A DNA stretch of 64,000 nt, taken from NCBI GenBank assembly GCA_021307315.1, contig JAJSPD010000070.1:62001-126000 (forward strand), in the 5' to 3' direction. The DNA is from Bisporella sp. PMI_857 (lineage: Eukaryota > Ascomycota > Leotiomycetes > Helotiales > Helotiaceae). This document shows, piece by piece, positions 12,406-23,545 of the stretch (the first letter of the stretch is position 1; each line of letters begins with the position of its first letter). The notes beneath the pieces were generated by a model. The model had not been told where the DNA came from. It ran no database searches and saw only the letters and a program-made list of their open reading frames with translations. Made by a program: the position numbers and the translations under genes.

Positions 12406-12508
12406 GTTATTTAATTATAATTATTTAAGTGTGGGCAGTAGTCTGAAAATCGCTTAATTTTAGGTGGTTCTGATGGGGGGGTGGTTCGGATGGGGGTGCA
12501 CGGACTTA

Positions 12509-13060
12509 ACACAAGCAAAAAACTTTTAGCTAGGCGAAAGCCAAGCATAGCTCGGTTTGCTTGCATTTTGTTTAGTGTAAGGTGCTGGAGTAGTATGGCA
12601 CAAATCAGTTCTCATTGATACGAAGACTAGTCTCCACCCTTTCTACTACGTCCCGAACCTCCTACTTATACCCTCCATACCCCTAGCGACCCCTTACGTG
12701 CCAAGACCTGGAGCCTCTCCCGAATTGCCCCTTAGCACGTAACATCACCATACCCGAAAGCATAATCCCGAAAACATTACTGTACCGATGGTTATAAAAT
12801 AAAGGCGCTCGTTAGATGTAACGATCGAGAATCGAAAGCTTACTTAGTAGTATTGTTAATAATATATCACGTTTGGATATGGGGGCTAACCCCCAAACCC
12901 CTGAGCCTCGCTGCGCTCGAGAATAAGGTATTTAAGGGTTTATAAAAAGGTAAGCCCTCAAACTTCGCTGCGCTCAGAGCCTGTAAAAAAGTCAAGATCT
13001 TTGAAGCCAAAGAAAAGAAATAGAGCTTAAAAAAAAGCCAGAAACTAAGTACAGATGCTA
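12509..13060. other. Intergenic, no gene seen
   Basis: This is a spacer between two transposon-rich blocks, with two short GC-skewed repeats of the phrase CTCGCTGCGCTC near 12908 and 12966. No coding signal. Confidence 0.3.
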
Positions 13061-13125
13061 TGTCACGTACTTGCTAGTCTTGAATAGTGTCAGGAATCTG
13101 CTTACGTAAGTAGGCCAAGGTGCTA

Positions 13126-14991
13126 ACGTACTTGATCAGTTAGCTGGCCATATCATCATCCTGGCCACAATCCCTGCAACCACCACTTTTTTTCAATTTT
13201 GATTTGCAATTGTATCACAACTACTTAAAATATCAATTTGTGGATTGAAATAATTGATTTATTGACGGTCAGGGCATGTACGAGCAGTGTGCTCTAGCGA
13301 TTTACATATACTACACTTCGCTGGAGCACGTGTACGTGCTGGAGCTACGTTTTGATCAACTACTTGATTTACAACTTCAACGTCAGCTGTAGCTTGATTC
13401 AACCTGTTTTGAACTTCTGAAACCTGTAAAACACTTCCTTTGCGTACGAATGCTTTCTTTACAGCCCTTTTTTTCTTGACTTTTTCATTTGCGGCTCGTA
13501 ATTTTCGATTCTCAGCCGCAAGAAGAGTAGCGTTGTGCATGGCCAATTAGCACTCTTTGATAAGTTGATTTACGGCCTGAACTGTAAGACTAGGTGGGCT
13601 TTGCGTACGATATCGAATCGATTTTTGAACAAGGTCGGTTTGCAACTGTAATTCGGCAATATTGTGAGGTGTTTCAAAGACCCAGGCCGTAACAGGCTCC
13701 GTTGTGGGTGGAGAAGTCAGCGTACGCAGTCGTACGTGTAACTGATTTAATACTTGATCTGGATCAAAAGGAACTAATCCAGTAGCTTTAAATCCATTTT
13801 GAATAGTAGAAACAGTAAAAGCTTCTTGTTGTACGGATTGATAAAGCTGTAAAAACTCGATTTTATCAATATGGTTAATGCCGACCCGCATTTGCTGTTG
13901 TACAGCTTGTCCGTAAAAACGCTTCAATCCTGCAAAGCAACTAACATTTAAAGGTTGAAGAAACTGTGAAGAATGCGCAGGCATACACAATGGAATAATG
14001 CAGTGTTCTTTGCAAAATCGATCGAATTGAGCTGTAACATGACTTCCGTGGCCGTCAAGTATCAATAATCGATATGTGCCTATCGTACGATTTCGTGTGT
14101 GCACTTCGAAAACTTCTTGCAGCCAAATAAGACCTAATTCGTCCGTAGTCCACCCGTTATTACTAACTCTAAGCAACCAGGTTGTCGGCAGATTCTGATA
14201 CCAACTATATTGATGCATTTGACTTTTCAATATAACTAGCGGAGGCAGTACAAAGCCTGTAGATTGAACCGATTCTATTACAGTAACCTATTTGCGATTT
14301 TCAGGCTGCACAGATACTGTACGAGAGTCTGTACCCGTAACTACTTTTGAAGTAGATATTACACTCATTTAAAACCCTGTTTCGTCGAAGTTATAAATGT
14401 CATCCTCCACAATTCCATATTTCTCAATTGTATTTCGTACGAGTCGAAACCAGCCTTGAATTACTTCAGGATCTTCGCATTTTGCTCGCTGATAATCATA
14501 CTTTCGATTGTACTTCGATTTGAGCTGTGGATGTCGATTTATGAACCGTGAAACCCAGCATTTGCTTACAGTTGGCTGCGCAGACGCGTCGCGCGTTGCT
14601 CGATCCGCAAGCAATAGATTGGCCGCATTACGTACTAATAGTTGCGTTAAGGGCATTCCACGCGTATCCATATCTAATATCCAATTAATAAGTGTCGTTT
14701 CCTCCGTTGAAGTAAGTTTGCGGTTGGCAGAAGGAATACTAGACTTTGCGGGCACTCCTTTCAGTCGAGACGTCATTGTCGATCGTGGCGCGCCGTACAT
14801 AGACGCGGCGGCCCGTAAGCTTGAAAATCGGCCCAGTCGATAGGCCTGAATGCCTAAAAGGATCCTCCCTTCTGTATTAGCCATTTGTAAGGTTGGATGT
14901 TGAGCAATTGCAAATCAAAATTGAAAAAAGGTGGTGGTTGCAGGGATTGTGGCCAGGATGATGATATGGCCAGCTAACTGATCAAGTACGT
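13126..14991 (-). mobile_element. Pogo/Tigger-type DNA transposon, 1866 bp, 87-bp TIRs
   Basis: The ends 13126-13212 and 14905-14991 are inverted repeats of 87 bases (ACGTACTTGATCAGTTAGC...) with about one mismatch, and TA flanks on both sides (13124-13125, 14992-14993). It contains one minus-strand transposase reading frame. Very similar ends and only three stops mean it decayed recently. Confidence 0.9.
13259..14884 (-). pseudogene. Pogo-type (CENP-B/DDE_1) transposase with three stops
   Basis: This is one continuous minus-strand frame of 542 codons interrupted by three stops: at 14366-14368, in the CGCAAATAGGTT context near 14287, and near 13547. All are explained by C-to-T (or G-to-A) changes. 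Domains in order are an N-terminal helix-turn-helix (FSSLRAAASMYGAPRSTMTS), a CENP-B-type DNA-binding part (CWVSRFINRHPQLKSKYNR), and DDE motifs NFDETGF (first D), LLILDGHGSHV (second D) and LQPLNVSCFAGLK (third position N rather than D). A CCHC zinc knuckle (CSICKSLEHTARTCPDRQ) ends the protein after a basic coil. The knuckle is common in fungal Tigger-like elements. Confidence 0.85.
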
Positions 14992-15135
14992 TAGAGCACC
15001 TCACGACACACAGATTACTGCCGTAACTGTAGATAATATCATCAGTAAAGCTCCTACAAGCCTGTATTCTATCGCCGTGATGCCTTCACAGATCCTCCAT
15101 TTGATTCTCCTGCCTAATAGATCCTATTTCTGACA

Positions 15136-15601
15136 GTTTAGGAACAACCACACACCAAGGTAGAAAGAAATTGCCCCTTAATTATTGCTCGATCCCGACC
15201 CAGATTGGCGCCGTAAAGCGCGTAGCCGAACGCCAGTGTTTTGCCAACCCGGCTCACCTAGCCGCCGGGAATCTGTCCACTGGACAGCCAACCTATTCTC
15301 AGTATGTCATATGGTTGTTGTCGGAAGGCTCCAATAATACCTAAGCGCTGTACATCGGTATGCTGTAGAAAGAAGCAAATACGAGGTATGCCTTATTAGG
15401 CTCTTTTAATTAACGGAATGTCTTATAGTTGGTTCGTAATCGTTAGCTTCTTCTGTGGCGTTGAGAATCGGTCCAGGCCTCAAACACGTTGATTCAGCCG
15501 AGGCTGAGGAACCTCAATGTAGAATATTAAGTAGAATATATGTTAGCCACTCGATAGAATGAATACATTTCACTTAAATCCACGGCGATTAGAATCTCGA
15601 T
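15136..15601. other. Upstream region of the CorA-like gene
   Basis: No coding signal. This is the spacer between LTR copy A and the first ATG of the CorA-like gene, so any promoter of that gene must lie here or in the LTR. Confidence 0.3.
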
Positions 15602-18576
15602 ATGGCAGATAGTAAGTCGAGTAGGAATGTAGTATCTGTGGCGGAGAATACGGGCAAGGCGGGCCTAGTCAACGACTACAACAATGCAGGAAAATTACGG
15701 TTCCTAACTCTTATGTAGGTTCAGGCCCTGATTCTGTAGATCAAGGCGAGCCAAACCCTGTATCCAAGCTGGAGGCGACTGAGGGTTCTAGTTCAACTCC
15801 CGTAGCGGAGACAAACCGTACTTCAGACAATGAGGCTGACTTAATTCCTGTCGGAGACGGCCAAGTCCCAGCTTCAGTGGTGTTACACAGTTTGCGCTTC
15901 GAGCTGACTTTCGACAAGGATGAGGAGCTTCTACAGACGAATTTGCTAAAGTTACTTCAGCCGCCAGCGTTTTACAATTTTGCGCTTCCAGCAACAGTGG
16001 CCCCAATGCCACCTTATAATCCAACAGCGATAAGGGCGAGAGAAACATGGGAAGAGCTGCTCGGTGTGGCGGAAGAGAGAGTCCTGACTGCTGAACCTGA
16101 GATTCGGGAGGCTCAGGAGCATGGACCAGCTGCATACAATAAATACGAATACTCAGAACTGGAGCAGGATGGATATGATTCGGCCCTAAATACTGTACCA
16201 ATGCCGGTTCAGCGACCACAGCTTATGGAGTACAACCCGCTATTAGAACATTTCCTCCCAAAGAATTACAGCCCTAGCGTGACATGCACTTTTGGACTCA
16301 TGAAGAGAAAGGAAATGGGGAGCGATCGCTGTCATTTGTTCCCGAGAACTTCAATGCTGTAGAATCCTTTGAGTTTGGGTATAGGTTCAACACACTAGCA
16401 ACTATTCCCACCGGACTTGTGTTTTTGTAAGTACCCAATATTCAACATTCTTCTCAAGAAAGAACTCACAAACATCTAGAGTAATCACAAATTGGCAAGC
16501 TTGGTTCCTTCCACATTTGAAGGAGGCTATACCTACCTTTCCAAGTGAGACCCTGTTACATCTTAGCGAGACCAGCGCAACGACCATGCTCCCGTTGATC
16601 GATATTGAGATTGGAGGTGAGAATCCAGCCAATTCCCCACAGCTCTAAATATTCTTCTAACGCATGCGTATGTATGAAGAAATGTCCTGCATTATGGAGC
16701 ACATCAATGTCGGCACTGAGGGTATAGAATATAGTCCTAGAGGTTTTAGTATTGGGTTAAACAAAGCCCATTGTTTGCCACTAGGTACGGAAACCTCCAA
16801 AATAACAGAGTAATGAACCTAGAGGCTGATAAACCACTACCGCAGTTGTATGGACTTTCAAGAATGGGTTACCCACGCATGGCTACCGTCCTCTAGTGGT
16901 AGTAATTAGTGCTTCAACTGGAAACATAAGTTCAAAGATATCGAGCCACTATATGCAAACCCATCACGAACGCTGGGACCGCTTGGATGACAACCAGACC
17001 TGGATATATCTCGATCTTTACTTTCTCTTTACGCGCTGGGATCGAGTTTGGGGTGCAATAAAGCAGAACCTGAGCATAAGAATTGAGGTAAGTAATGGAA
17101 TGAGCACTAAAAATCCGAACTAAAAGCAATTTTACAGGAGGTCCACGGTCGAAGACAAGCAGTTTCGATCATAGAACAAACTCGACAGTTGCATAGAGAT
17201 AACAACGTCATGATAAGCTTAAGAGAACATTTAAGGATACACAAGGCGTCGCTTTACGTGGTCTTGCAGCGAACCGATAACTGGTCCGACCCAGGAGGAC
17301 CGCCAGAGGCTCGCGTTCTACACACTCGCCTGGATGATGCCTTCCAGCTACTAGAGTATTATGACGTGACCGCAACTAGTCTCCTAGAGCAGCAGCAGAA
17401 TTTGCTAAGCCTTGTCAGTACTTTTCATAAAGCCCAAACTCGGAAGCTGATTCGAGGGAAAGGCATTCAATCTAGAGACAGTAGTACAAGGGCAAGCGGT
17501 TGCTCGCCTCAATGCGCTGGCATTTGTTTTCCTCCCTTTGAGTCTCGTAGCAGTGAGCAACCCCATGCAGATTGAAATCCGATTTACTGAATTTGATGTA
17601 GTCGATTTTTGGAATCACAACCTTTTCAGCACCTCCAAAATGGTATCCAGTTGCTGCTATCCCCGTCTTGATAATAACGGTAGTGATAGCCTGGATCGCA
17701 AACAAATTCCTTGAATCTGGGTCACCACAATCATCAGCTCGACAAGCGCCCATGCCCCATAATGTCGAGAAGTCTCCAACAAAGGTTGCAAATTCCATCA
17801 AAACATTGTGTAGAAGTAGCCAGTGGAACAGATTGCGAGGGAATAAAATCTTTGCCCCGCTCCTTCCACCATCCGAAGCGGGATTAGATGCCCCAACGAG
17901 TATTAATGACCCATCGTGGGTCCCCAAGCCAGCACGAAGTGCGACCCTGCAGTCCCTCGAAGAAGCAGGATTTGTTCCACCGCGGTCCACTGTTCAGATT
18001 CTACCACGAGTTTCAACATACAATCAAACCATGAACCCCGATCGGCACATTCGATCGCAAGAGATGAGGGTCCCCTCTTTAGCCCTTAACCATACCATAC
18101 CAAGTGCACAAGTTCAAACTGTGTATACAGCTCCCGAGGCAAGGCTGCCTTATCCTGTGGATGTAACCAAAGCATATGCACTAAAACAAAATCCCATACC
18201 CGAGCGTCTACATAACCCCACATCCATTAGAGGCGGCAAGCCTAGCCTTGTTGTTCCACTAGGAGGAGAGTCGTCATCATCAAATAGCCCAACACAATAT
18301 ATTGCGCATCCGATAGGAGGTGGAGATACTGTCTTACTCGATTTGGCTGATGGTATATTGATAAAACCTGCCCGGGATGATGGCAACGCAGAGCCGGATA
18401 TTCGAGTTCATTTGAGAACAGGAGTATCACCGGATATTATCGCTACATCCATCGTCCAGGCACCCGCAGTACTGCCTCCAATGGCGCAAATAGCACCTAT
18501 TTTTAGAGCTCCTGGTTTTGGCCGTCCTGCCGAAGATAGAACTTTGGAAAGCATTCTAGAAACCCCAGAAGTTTAA
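15602..18576 (+). CDS. CorA-like Mg2+ transporter-family protein, frame partly disrupted
   Basis: This is a fungal CorA-like membrane protein. Exon 1 is tiny (15602-15611, donor GTAAGT); exon 2 starts at 15719 and reads SSGPDSVDQGEPNP. The central part includes VPENFNAVESFEFGYRFN and, after intron 16427-16479, VITNWQAWFLPHLKEA. The 3' half splices cleanly: ...17087, 17138-17413, 17463-17552, 17602-18576. It reads HHERWDRLDDNQTWIYLDLY, a coiled region, NALAFVFLPLSLVA|SIFGI, then a second helix KWYPVAAIPVLIITVVIAW. The usual GMN motif is FGI here. A tail of about 300 residues, Pro/Ser-rich, follows. Near 16290 (a run of T) and between about 16800 and 16900 the frame changes without a convincing intron, so it may be a pseudogene or contain sequence errors. 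The gene lies between two direct LTR copies. Confidence 0.65.
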
Positions 18577-18614
18577 AAACATAGTAGAATGACTATTTTG
18601 GGGTCGGGGGTCAA

Positions 18615-18836
18615 TGTCACGGTTAGCATGTGACAAGTTCGCGTGTGTTCCTTTGTTGGGAATCGGCTTACGAAAATAGGCCAAGGAGCTAAAGAAACTC
18701 ACGCATACGCACAATACAGTCGTAATTGTAGATAATATGATTATTCATAACGCTACAATAAGCCTGTATTCTATCGCTGTGATACCCTCGCAGATCCTTC
18801 GATTGATCCCCTAGCCAATAGATCCTATTTCTGACA
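18615..18836 (+). repeat. LTR copy B, 222 bp
   Basis: It starts TGTCACGGTT and ends TTTCTGACA, in the same orientation as copy A at 13061-15135, and begins 38 bp after the stop of the CorA-like gene. No target duplication is visible. It is probably a solo LTR; ends are set by TG...CA and similarity to copy A. Confidence 0.65.
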
Positions 18837-19283
18837 TCCTTAATTGGGACTGGTGGCCGCGTAGCCTAGGAACCTGACTTAGCTGACAGCTCTCGAGCTC
18901 TACTTTCTCTCTTTAGTATTTTCGTAATTGAAGCACCTGACAAACAGCTCTCACAAGCAAAAACGGGTTGCTTGAATTGGCAACGCTAAGCCTAGCGTGC
19001 GAGCAGCGCTAAACTCACCAAAGCCTCCCCATCCCCCGCCAACCTGTGTCAATTTATATGGGGACACCGGATCGCTCTTTATAGTTAATTAACGGGAATT
19101 AAAATAGCTTCTTGAGCTTGAAGACGTCAAGGTTATTTCAGGAGGGAAACTGGAACATATTTTTGCATTATAATCCCAACACCTCTGTACATGAAACCAT
19201 TTCGAAAGCAGACACTTCTAGATATTTCAAAGAACAGTCAGCTGTAGCCGGGATACGATATGAGACCTACTAAAAAGAAGACA
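18837..19283. other. Intergenic, no gene seen
   Basis: No coding signal. This is the downstream flank of LTR copy B and of the minus-strand bZIP gene. Confidence 0.3.
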
Positions 19284-21010
19284 CTAACCACTGGTGCAGT
19301 TCATGTCAGGATATTTTCTCGCAAACGCCGGACTCAGCTTCCAACGTTCCTGTCGATTTAAACCATATTGGATTGCTAAGTCACTACGCTGTGGCCGCAT
19401 ATATCTTGGGCCTGTAGAAGCAAAGTCCCTTGGAGAAGAACAATCACGCACGGTAAAGTTTCCGGGCCCACCCTGATCATATAATCCAAACTGCATACGT
19501 TGGCTGACTTCCCTTAGCAGCATCTGATCTACCGCATCGGTCATTGGAAGTTCTGCCACGGCCTGAAAAAAATGGTTGGGCGGCATCGGATCCTGTCCTA
19601 TGGTCCCGCTTTCGAAGAACACACTGCATGGAAGGACTTTATTGCAGAATAAGTCGTAGATGTTGACGGATAGGTTGAGAGACGGGAAATCGATGACTGT
19701 ATTTAGGGCAAGATCATATATAATGGTGTCTAAGTTGTAGCCTTGAGCCTGGAGGATGAGCTGATCGCGAATGGAGGGCCAGGTCACAAAGTCAATCGCA
19801 ATGGGATGGCAAGGCGAAATACACTGCAGTGGGGTAGGCTGGTAGGGCTGAGGGATTGCCAGTCTATCTTCTGGCAAACGTGATAGACGCCACCGGAATA
19901 TTGTCTCCATCGGCGCATGTACTCCCTGCCAATATTGTCAGTATACTATCCCATACTGGTATTAGAGCACGGTGGATGAAACTCTGAGTCTACGAACCGT
20001 CTGATACAGATAAGATTCTTGCCCGCCTAAGCAAGCCAAGACGTGAGTCGAAACCTGAGAAAGCTTTCCTAGCAGGTAGGCTGACCGGGGCTTTGCGGCT
20101 GTTGATGCCGCAGAGCTAGTTAGACCTTGATTTCGATATGCTCCATCCTCCCCAAGCGCTCGCAACATGTAGGCCATACTGACTTTAATCAGTCGGTCTA
20201 CTAAGTTCAAGCGAACGCAACAAGATATCCGATCAACACAGAACCCGTACGGAACCTGGAATAACAGTTTCGGGCTTCCGTTCACCTCTGGGAGCAGACT
20301 CCCTTGTGCTAGGCTAAGCCCCGAGCGTGGATCCACCGCTAACCTTGTTGGAAGTACCCCTCTCTGTCCCTTCGAAGAGGGGAGAAGTGAGGTATCGGGA
20401 TAATATGGCACGATTCCTAGGTCGTAAGAGGAAATCGGGGCTGGGATGTTAACGGAGTCGGTAGAGTTCTCTGTCCTGCTGGCCTCGGTTGGAAAGAACA
20501 ATGGAGGGAAGGGGTCACTGTCTTCTAGTGTATCGTCATCTATTTCTGGCCGCGAGTCGCCTCCCTCCTGGCATTTCTTGTCTGTCGCAGAAGACAGTTG
20601 GTTGAAGATGGGATCAGCTAAGGGATACCGAATCAGTACAGTGCGGTGTCGGACGAGGCTCAGCAGAGTTGGGCTACTTTACCAGCTGCCATGGCTGCCA
20701 TGTTACTGAGACTCAACAGTTTCTTTTTCATCCGAAATAGCGCGTCGTAGAGGCGGCGGTTCTCATCGAGGAGGTTCATATGAGCGTTGAACATTGGCTG
20801 GTTCCGCGATTCGTCGTCATCGCCTTCTCGTGCTATGGAACTCATGAGGTCAATGTACGTTTCCGCTTGGCGTGAGTGAGCCTGCTGTCGCTCTCGTAAG
20901 CATCTTTGCGAGATGCGATTCTGGATCCTCTTTCGATTTGTACCGTCGTCATTGTTGTGGTTCGTCTTGGCACGTTTGCGTCGGGGTGCTCTTATCGAGG
21001 GTCCGTCCAT
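19284..21010 (-). CDS. bZIP transcription factor with DUF3425 domain
   Basis: This is a nuclear DNA-binding regulator. Exon 1 (21010-20683) begins MDGPSIRAPRRKRAK and carries the basic region NRKRIQNRISQRCLRERQQ (NxxxQxxxR-type), followed by a short leucine-zipper-like helix (LLDENRRLYDALFRMKKKLL). Intron 20582-20682 (101 bp) joins in phase to exon 2 (20581 to about 19970), which holds VPYGFCVDRISCCVRLNLVDRL. The last exon, 19925-19284, contains HPIAIDFVTWPSIRDQLI and the conserved DUF3425 end. The donor of intron 2 is ambiguous (two in-phase GT sites near 19965 and 19977); its acceptor is at 19926. The full protein is about 525 residues, a usual length for fungal bZIP-DUF3425 proteins, several of which control stress or secondary metabolism. 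The target genes are unknown. The SDR gene upstream is on the same strand. Confidence 0.88.
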
Positions 21011-21813
21011 GATATATATATGGAGTTATCTAAACAGGCGTCTTCTGCTGTTGTCGCCGAAGTTGCGGAGGTGACAGGATGTGAAGACAATGCGGCTGGA
21101 GAATTCTTGACTTGCCTACCAGAGTAGATCGAGAAATATTTTGTTAAGCCAAAGACCAGAGGAGGCTGGCGTGCTCCCCGGTTCGATTAGATCCGCAATA
21201 AATGGTCTGTGTTACCCCGCATTCCCACGCTTGGATCCCTAATTTTGCTGCAAGGCAACCGTAAATGCTTCATTGGATGAAGTCTTGTTAAGTAGCAGAA
21301 CTCTAAGCTAAGGTAATGCGGATATTATATCAAAGTGCCGCATCAAGGTAGAGTCTTGTTAGCGTCGGTTATCGCATCCATAGGAGGCGCTTGGAAGCCT
21401 TTCTTTTGTGCGAATGGTGGTTTACTTGTCAGCCAAATTATCGACCAAATGACTTCTGGCGCTTGGTAGCGGAATCTTAGTTGGACTAGGTTCCTACTGA
21501 AAGTATAAGATCAATCCATTTTAGGAAAACAGGCCGTGGGCCAAGAGAAGCGGGAAAGTCCCAGTCAGATTTTTCTGACGGCATTTCGGAACCGCCGCAT
21601 CCGACTTCCGTCATCACCAAATACACCGAATCATCGGATTCATAGGTTCCCGGTTTCCCGTTGGCCTTACAGTAAAGAACCAACGTCAAGAACCACGTCT
21701 AAGTAGCGAAAGAGAGACCAGGGGTTCAAATAAATAAACCAGCTAATTGAGATATATCATTGCCATTCTATGCTCAGGACTAAGGGCTTGAGAGACGTGC
21801 AGATGGCTAGTAA
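21011..21813. other. Intergenic, no gene recognised
   Basis: Spacer between the bZIP promoter and the SDR 3' end. A minus-strand frame at 21486-21689 has no recognisable similarity. Confidence 0.3.
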
Positions 21814-22758
21814 TCAAAGGTTCACAAATTCCTGCCCTTCTATCTCTTTCTGCGTCCAATCCCAGAGTTTCCGCGCCAATTCTATATCTTTTATCTCCTT
21901 GCTACCCTTCCCTGCCACGCCAATAGGTTCATAATACTCTCCGCTGTCAACATCAGGCGCGACACAGGCCCAAAGTTGATTCTTGGCGCCGTCATTCACG
22001 CCCCTACCCATAATCGAGGCAATAAATGTCTGAAAGGCCCGTAGGAGAGGTTTTCCCTCCACACGATAAAGGTTCGTATTGACAAGGCCAGGGTGGACTG
22101 ACACCACTTTCAGCGTAGGATGCTGCCTGGCTAGTTCCGCTGCGTAAATGATATTGGCCATCTTGCTTTGACCATAGAGAGCATGAGTCGACACATTCTC
22201 GGCCCTACACTTAAGGGTGTCGAACTGTATTCCCCCGTGTAAAGCGAATCGATGGCCCACTGAACTGACACTGACGATCCGCACGTCCGTGCTGCGTTTA
22301 TCTGCGGTCTTGAGCAGGACTGGCATGAGAAGCTTCACCAGCAGCGCATGTCCCATGTGATTCGTGCCGAATTGGATCTCGTATCCGTCCTTTGTTAGCC
22401 CTGGAGGACAGGCCATGATTCCTGCGTTGAGCATCAGGATGTCGAGGTGGGAGGCGGACGCCAGGAACATCTTCGCAGCTTGTTTGATAGACTCAAATGA
22501 TGACAAGTCCAGCTCCAAAAACATAACATGCGCATTGGGAACTTCTCTCTTGATGTCTGCGATGGCCGCTCTTCCTTTCTCTTCACTGCGCGCCGAAAGC
22601 CAGATCTCTAACGGATTGTGTCGAGAGAGCTCCAGCACAGACTGCTTTCCAAGGCCGGTGTTACCTCCAGTAACGAGGATAGTTTTTCCGGTGAGAGATG
22701 GGATATCGTGAGCCGGATTAAAGGATACGCTACTGTTGGAGGCAGAAGGAAATCCCAT
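21814..22758 (-). CDS. Short-chain dehydrogenase/reductase (retinol-dehydrogenase-like)
   Basis: This is a single-exon NAD(P)-dependent SDR of 314 residues, the usual length for the fungal RDH/WWOX-like group. The Rossmann motif TGGNTGLGK is at about residues 30-38. The structural NAG is intact (LNAGIM, about 110-115), the catalytic serine lies in VSVSSVGH, and the YxxxK catalytic pair is YGQSK. VHPGLVNTNLY follows the active site as in the family. The enzyme reduces or oxidises a carbonyl or alcohol group; the substrate is unknown. The start at MGFPSASN agrees with family length. No intron is needed. The neighbouring genes are not obviously of the same pathway. Confidence 0.92.
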   Translation of the reverse strand: MGFPSASNSSVSFNPAHDIPSLTGKTILVTGGNTGLGKQSVLELSRHNPLEIWLSARSEEKGRAAIADIKREVPNAHVMFLELDLSSFESIKQAAKMFLASASHLDILMLNAGIMACPPGLTKDGYEIQFGTNHMGHALLVKLLMPVLLKTADKRSTDVRIVSVSSVGHRFALHGGIQFDTLKCRAENVSTHALYGQSKMANIIYAAELARQHPTLKVVSVHPGLVNTNLYRVEGKPLLRAFQTFIASIMGRGVNDGAKNQLWACVAPDVDSGEYYEPIGVAGKGSKEIKDIELARKLWDWTQKEIEGQEFVNL

Positions 22759-23545
22759 AGTGGATGCTAGTGGATGGAGGCGAAGCTTGGAGATATGTTA
22801 AAGGAAGTGCTGTTCGAGTAGAAACAAAATGAGGAGTTCCGGGGAGTGCACACTGCCCTTTTATGTCGCAATCTTAAACCCCTAATTAATGACAATTACT
22901 TAGTTAATAGATCAGTTTGCATAAATCTTTCTTGCTCACGCGGACAAATTCGTTAGTTCATCCGATAAGCATGCGAATTAACGTATCTAAGGAAGGGCTT
23001 CATAGTGACACTACAAGGTGCTACTGCTCGAGAAGCTACATTTGGAGTTATCAGACCTGCATCCACGAGCTCCTAGCCTCGGAGTCAACAAATGCCCCTC
23101 GGTTGATTAATATACTCGAGCCGACGGGAGGAGAGTCACTTCGGTGCAATAGGTAGATACGTATCTGGCACTGCTTGAACCCCTCTGGGGATGGTATAAC
23201 TGACAGTCGATCGCCACATCCCCCAGTGAATTTTTACTGCGTCACCAGCGTATATCTATGGTCAACTTCATTATCTTTAGATAATCCTCACCAATTTGGG
23301 CCCATAGAAACTATCCAATCTCATGAACCTACTGTGTGAATGAACATGGCTTGAAGAAAGACAAGCCATTTATAGCATCTTTCAAGCGTCCAAGAACTTG
23401 CGACTCAAGGAAATTATCATAGGGGAGAGGAAGTAGAAGGTTTCTTGAGTATTTTGCGTTCCTTCCGCGTGGTCAGAGACATAATGATAATTTTATTTAC
23501 TCTCTGTGAATATAGTCATGGCCGGGAGATAACAGTATTCTCGCG
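22759..23545. other. Intergenic, no gene recognised
   Basis: Contains the promoter of the SDR gene (minus strand) and the 3' flank of the alcohol dehydrogenase. The short plus-strand frame 22917-23156 has no support. Confidence 0.3.

Larger units (their letters stand above)
10502..12506 (+). mobile_element. Fot1/pogo-type DNA transposon, RIP-decayed
   Basis: It has inverted ends (AGTCCGTGCACCCCCATCC at 10502 and its complement ending at 12506), with a second inner match over a GATTTTCAGAC-type word. A TA dinucleotide flanks both sides (10500-10501, 12507-12508), as expected for Tc1/mariner/pogo elements. Without the nested LTR the length is about 1.83 kb, close to Fot1/Pot2 elements. The right end has an extra copy of the GGTTCNGATGGGGG block, so the two ends differ slightly. 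Confidence 0.85.
13061..15135 (+). repeat. LTR copy A (about 207 bp), split by a DNA transposon
   Basis: The left piece 13061-13125 starts TGTCACGTAC and the right piece 14992-15135 ends TTTCTGACA. Together, with the transposon removed, they match the LTR at 18615-18836. Shared words run in order, such as TAGGCCAAGG, TGTAGATAAT, GCCTGTATTCTATCGC and AATAGATCCTATTTCTGACA. No clear 5-bp target duplication was found for either copy. Confidence 0.7.
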
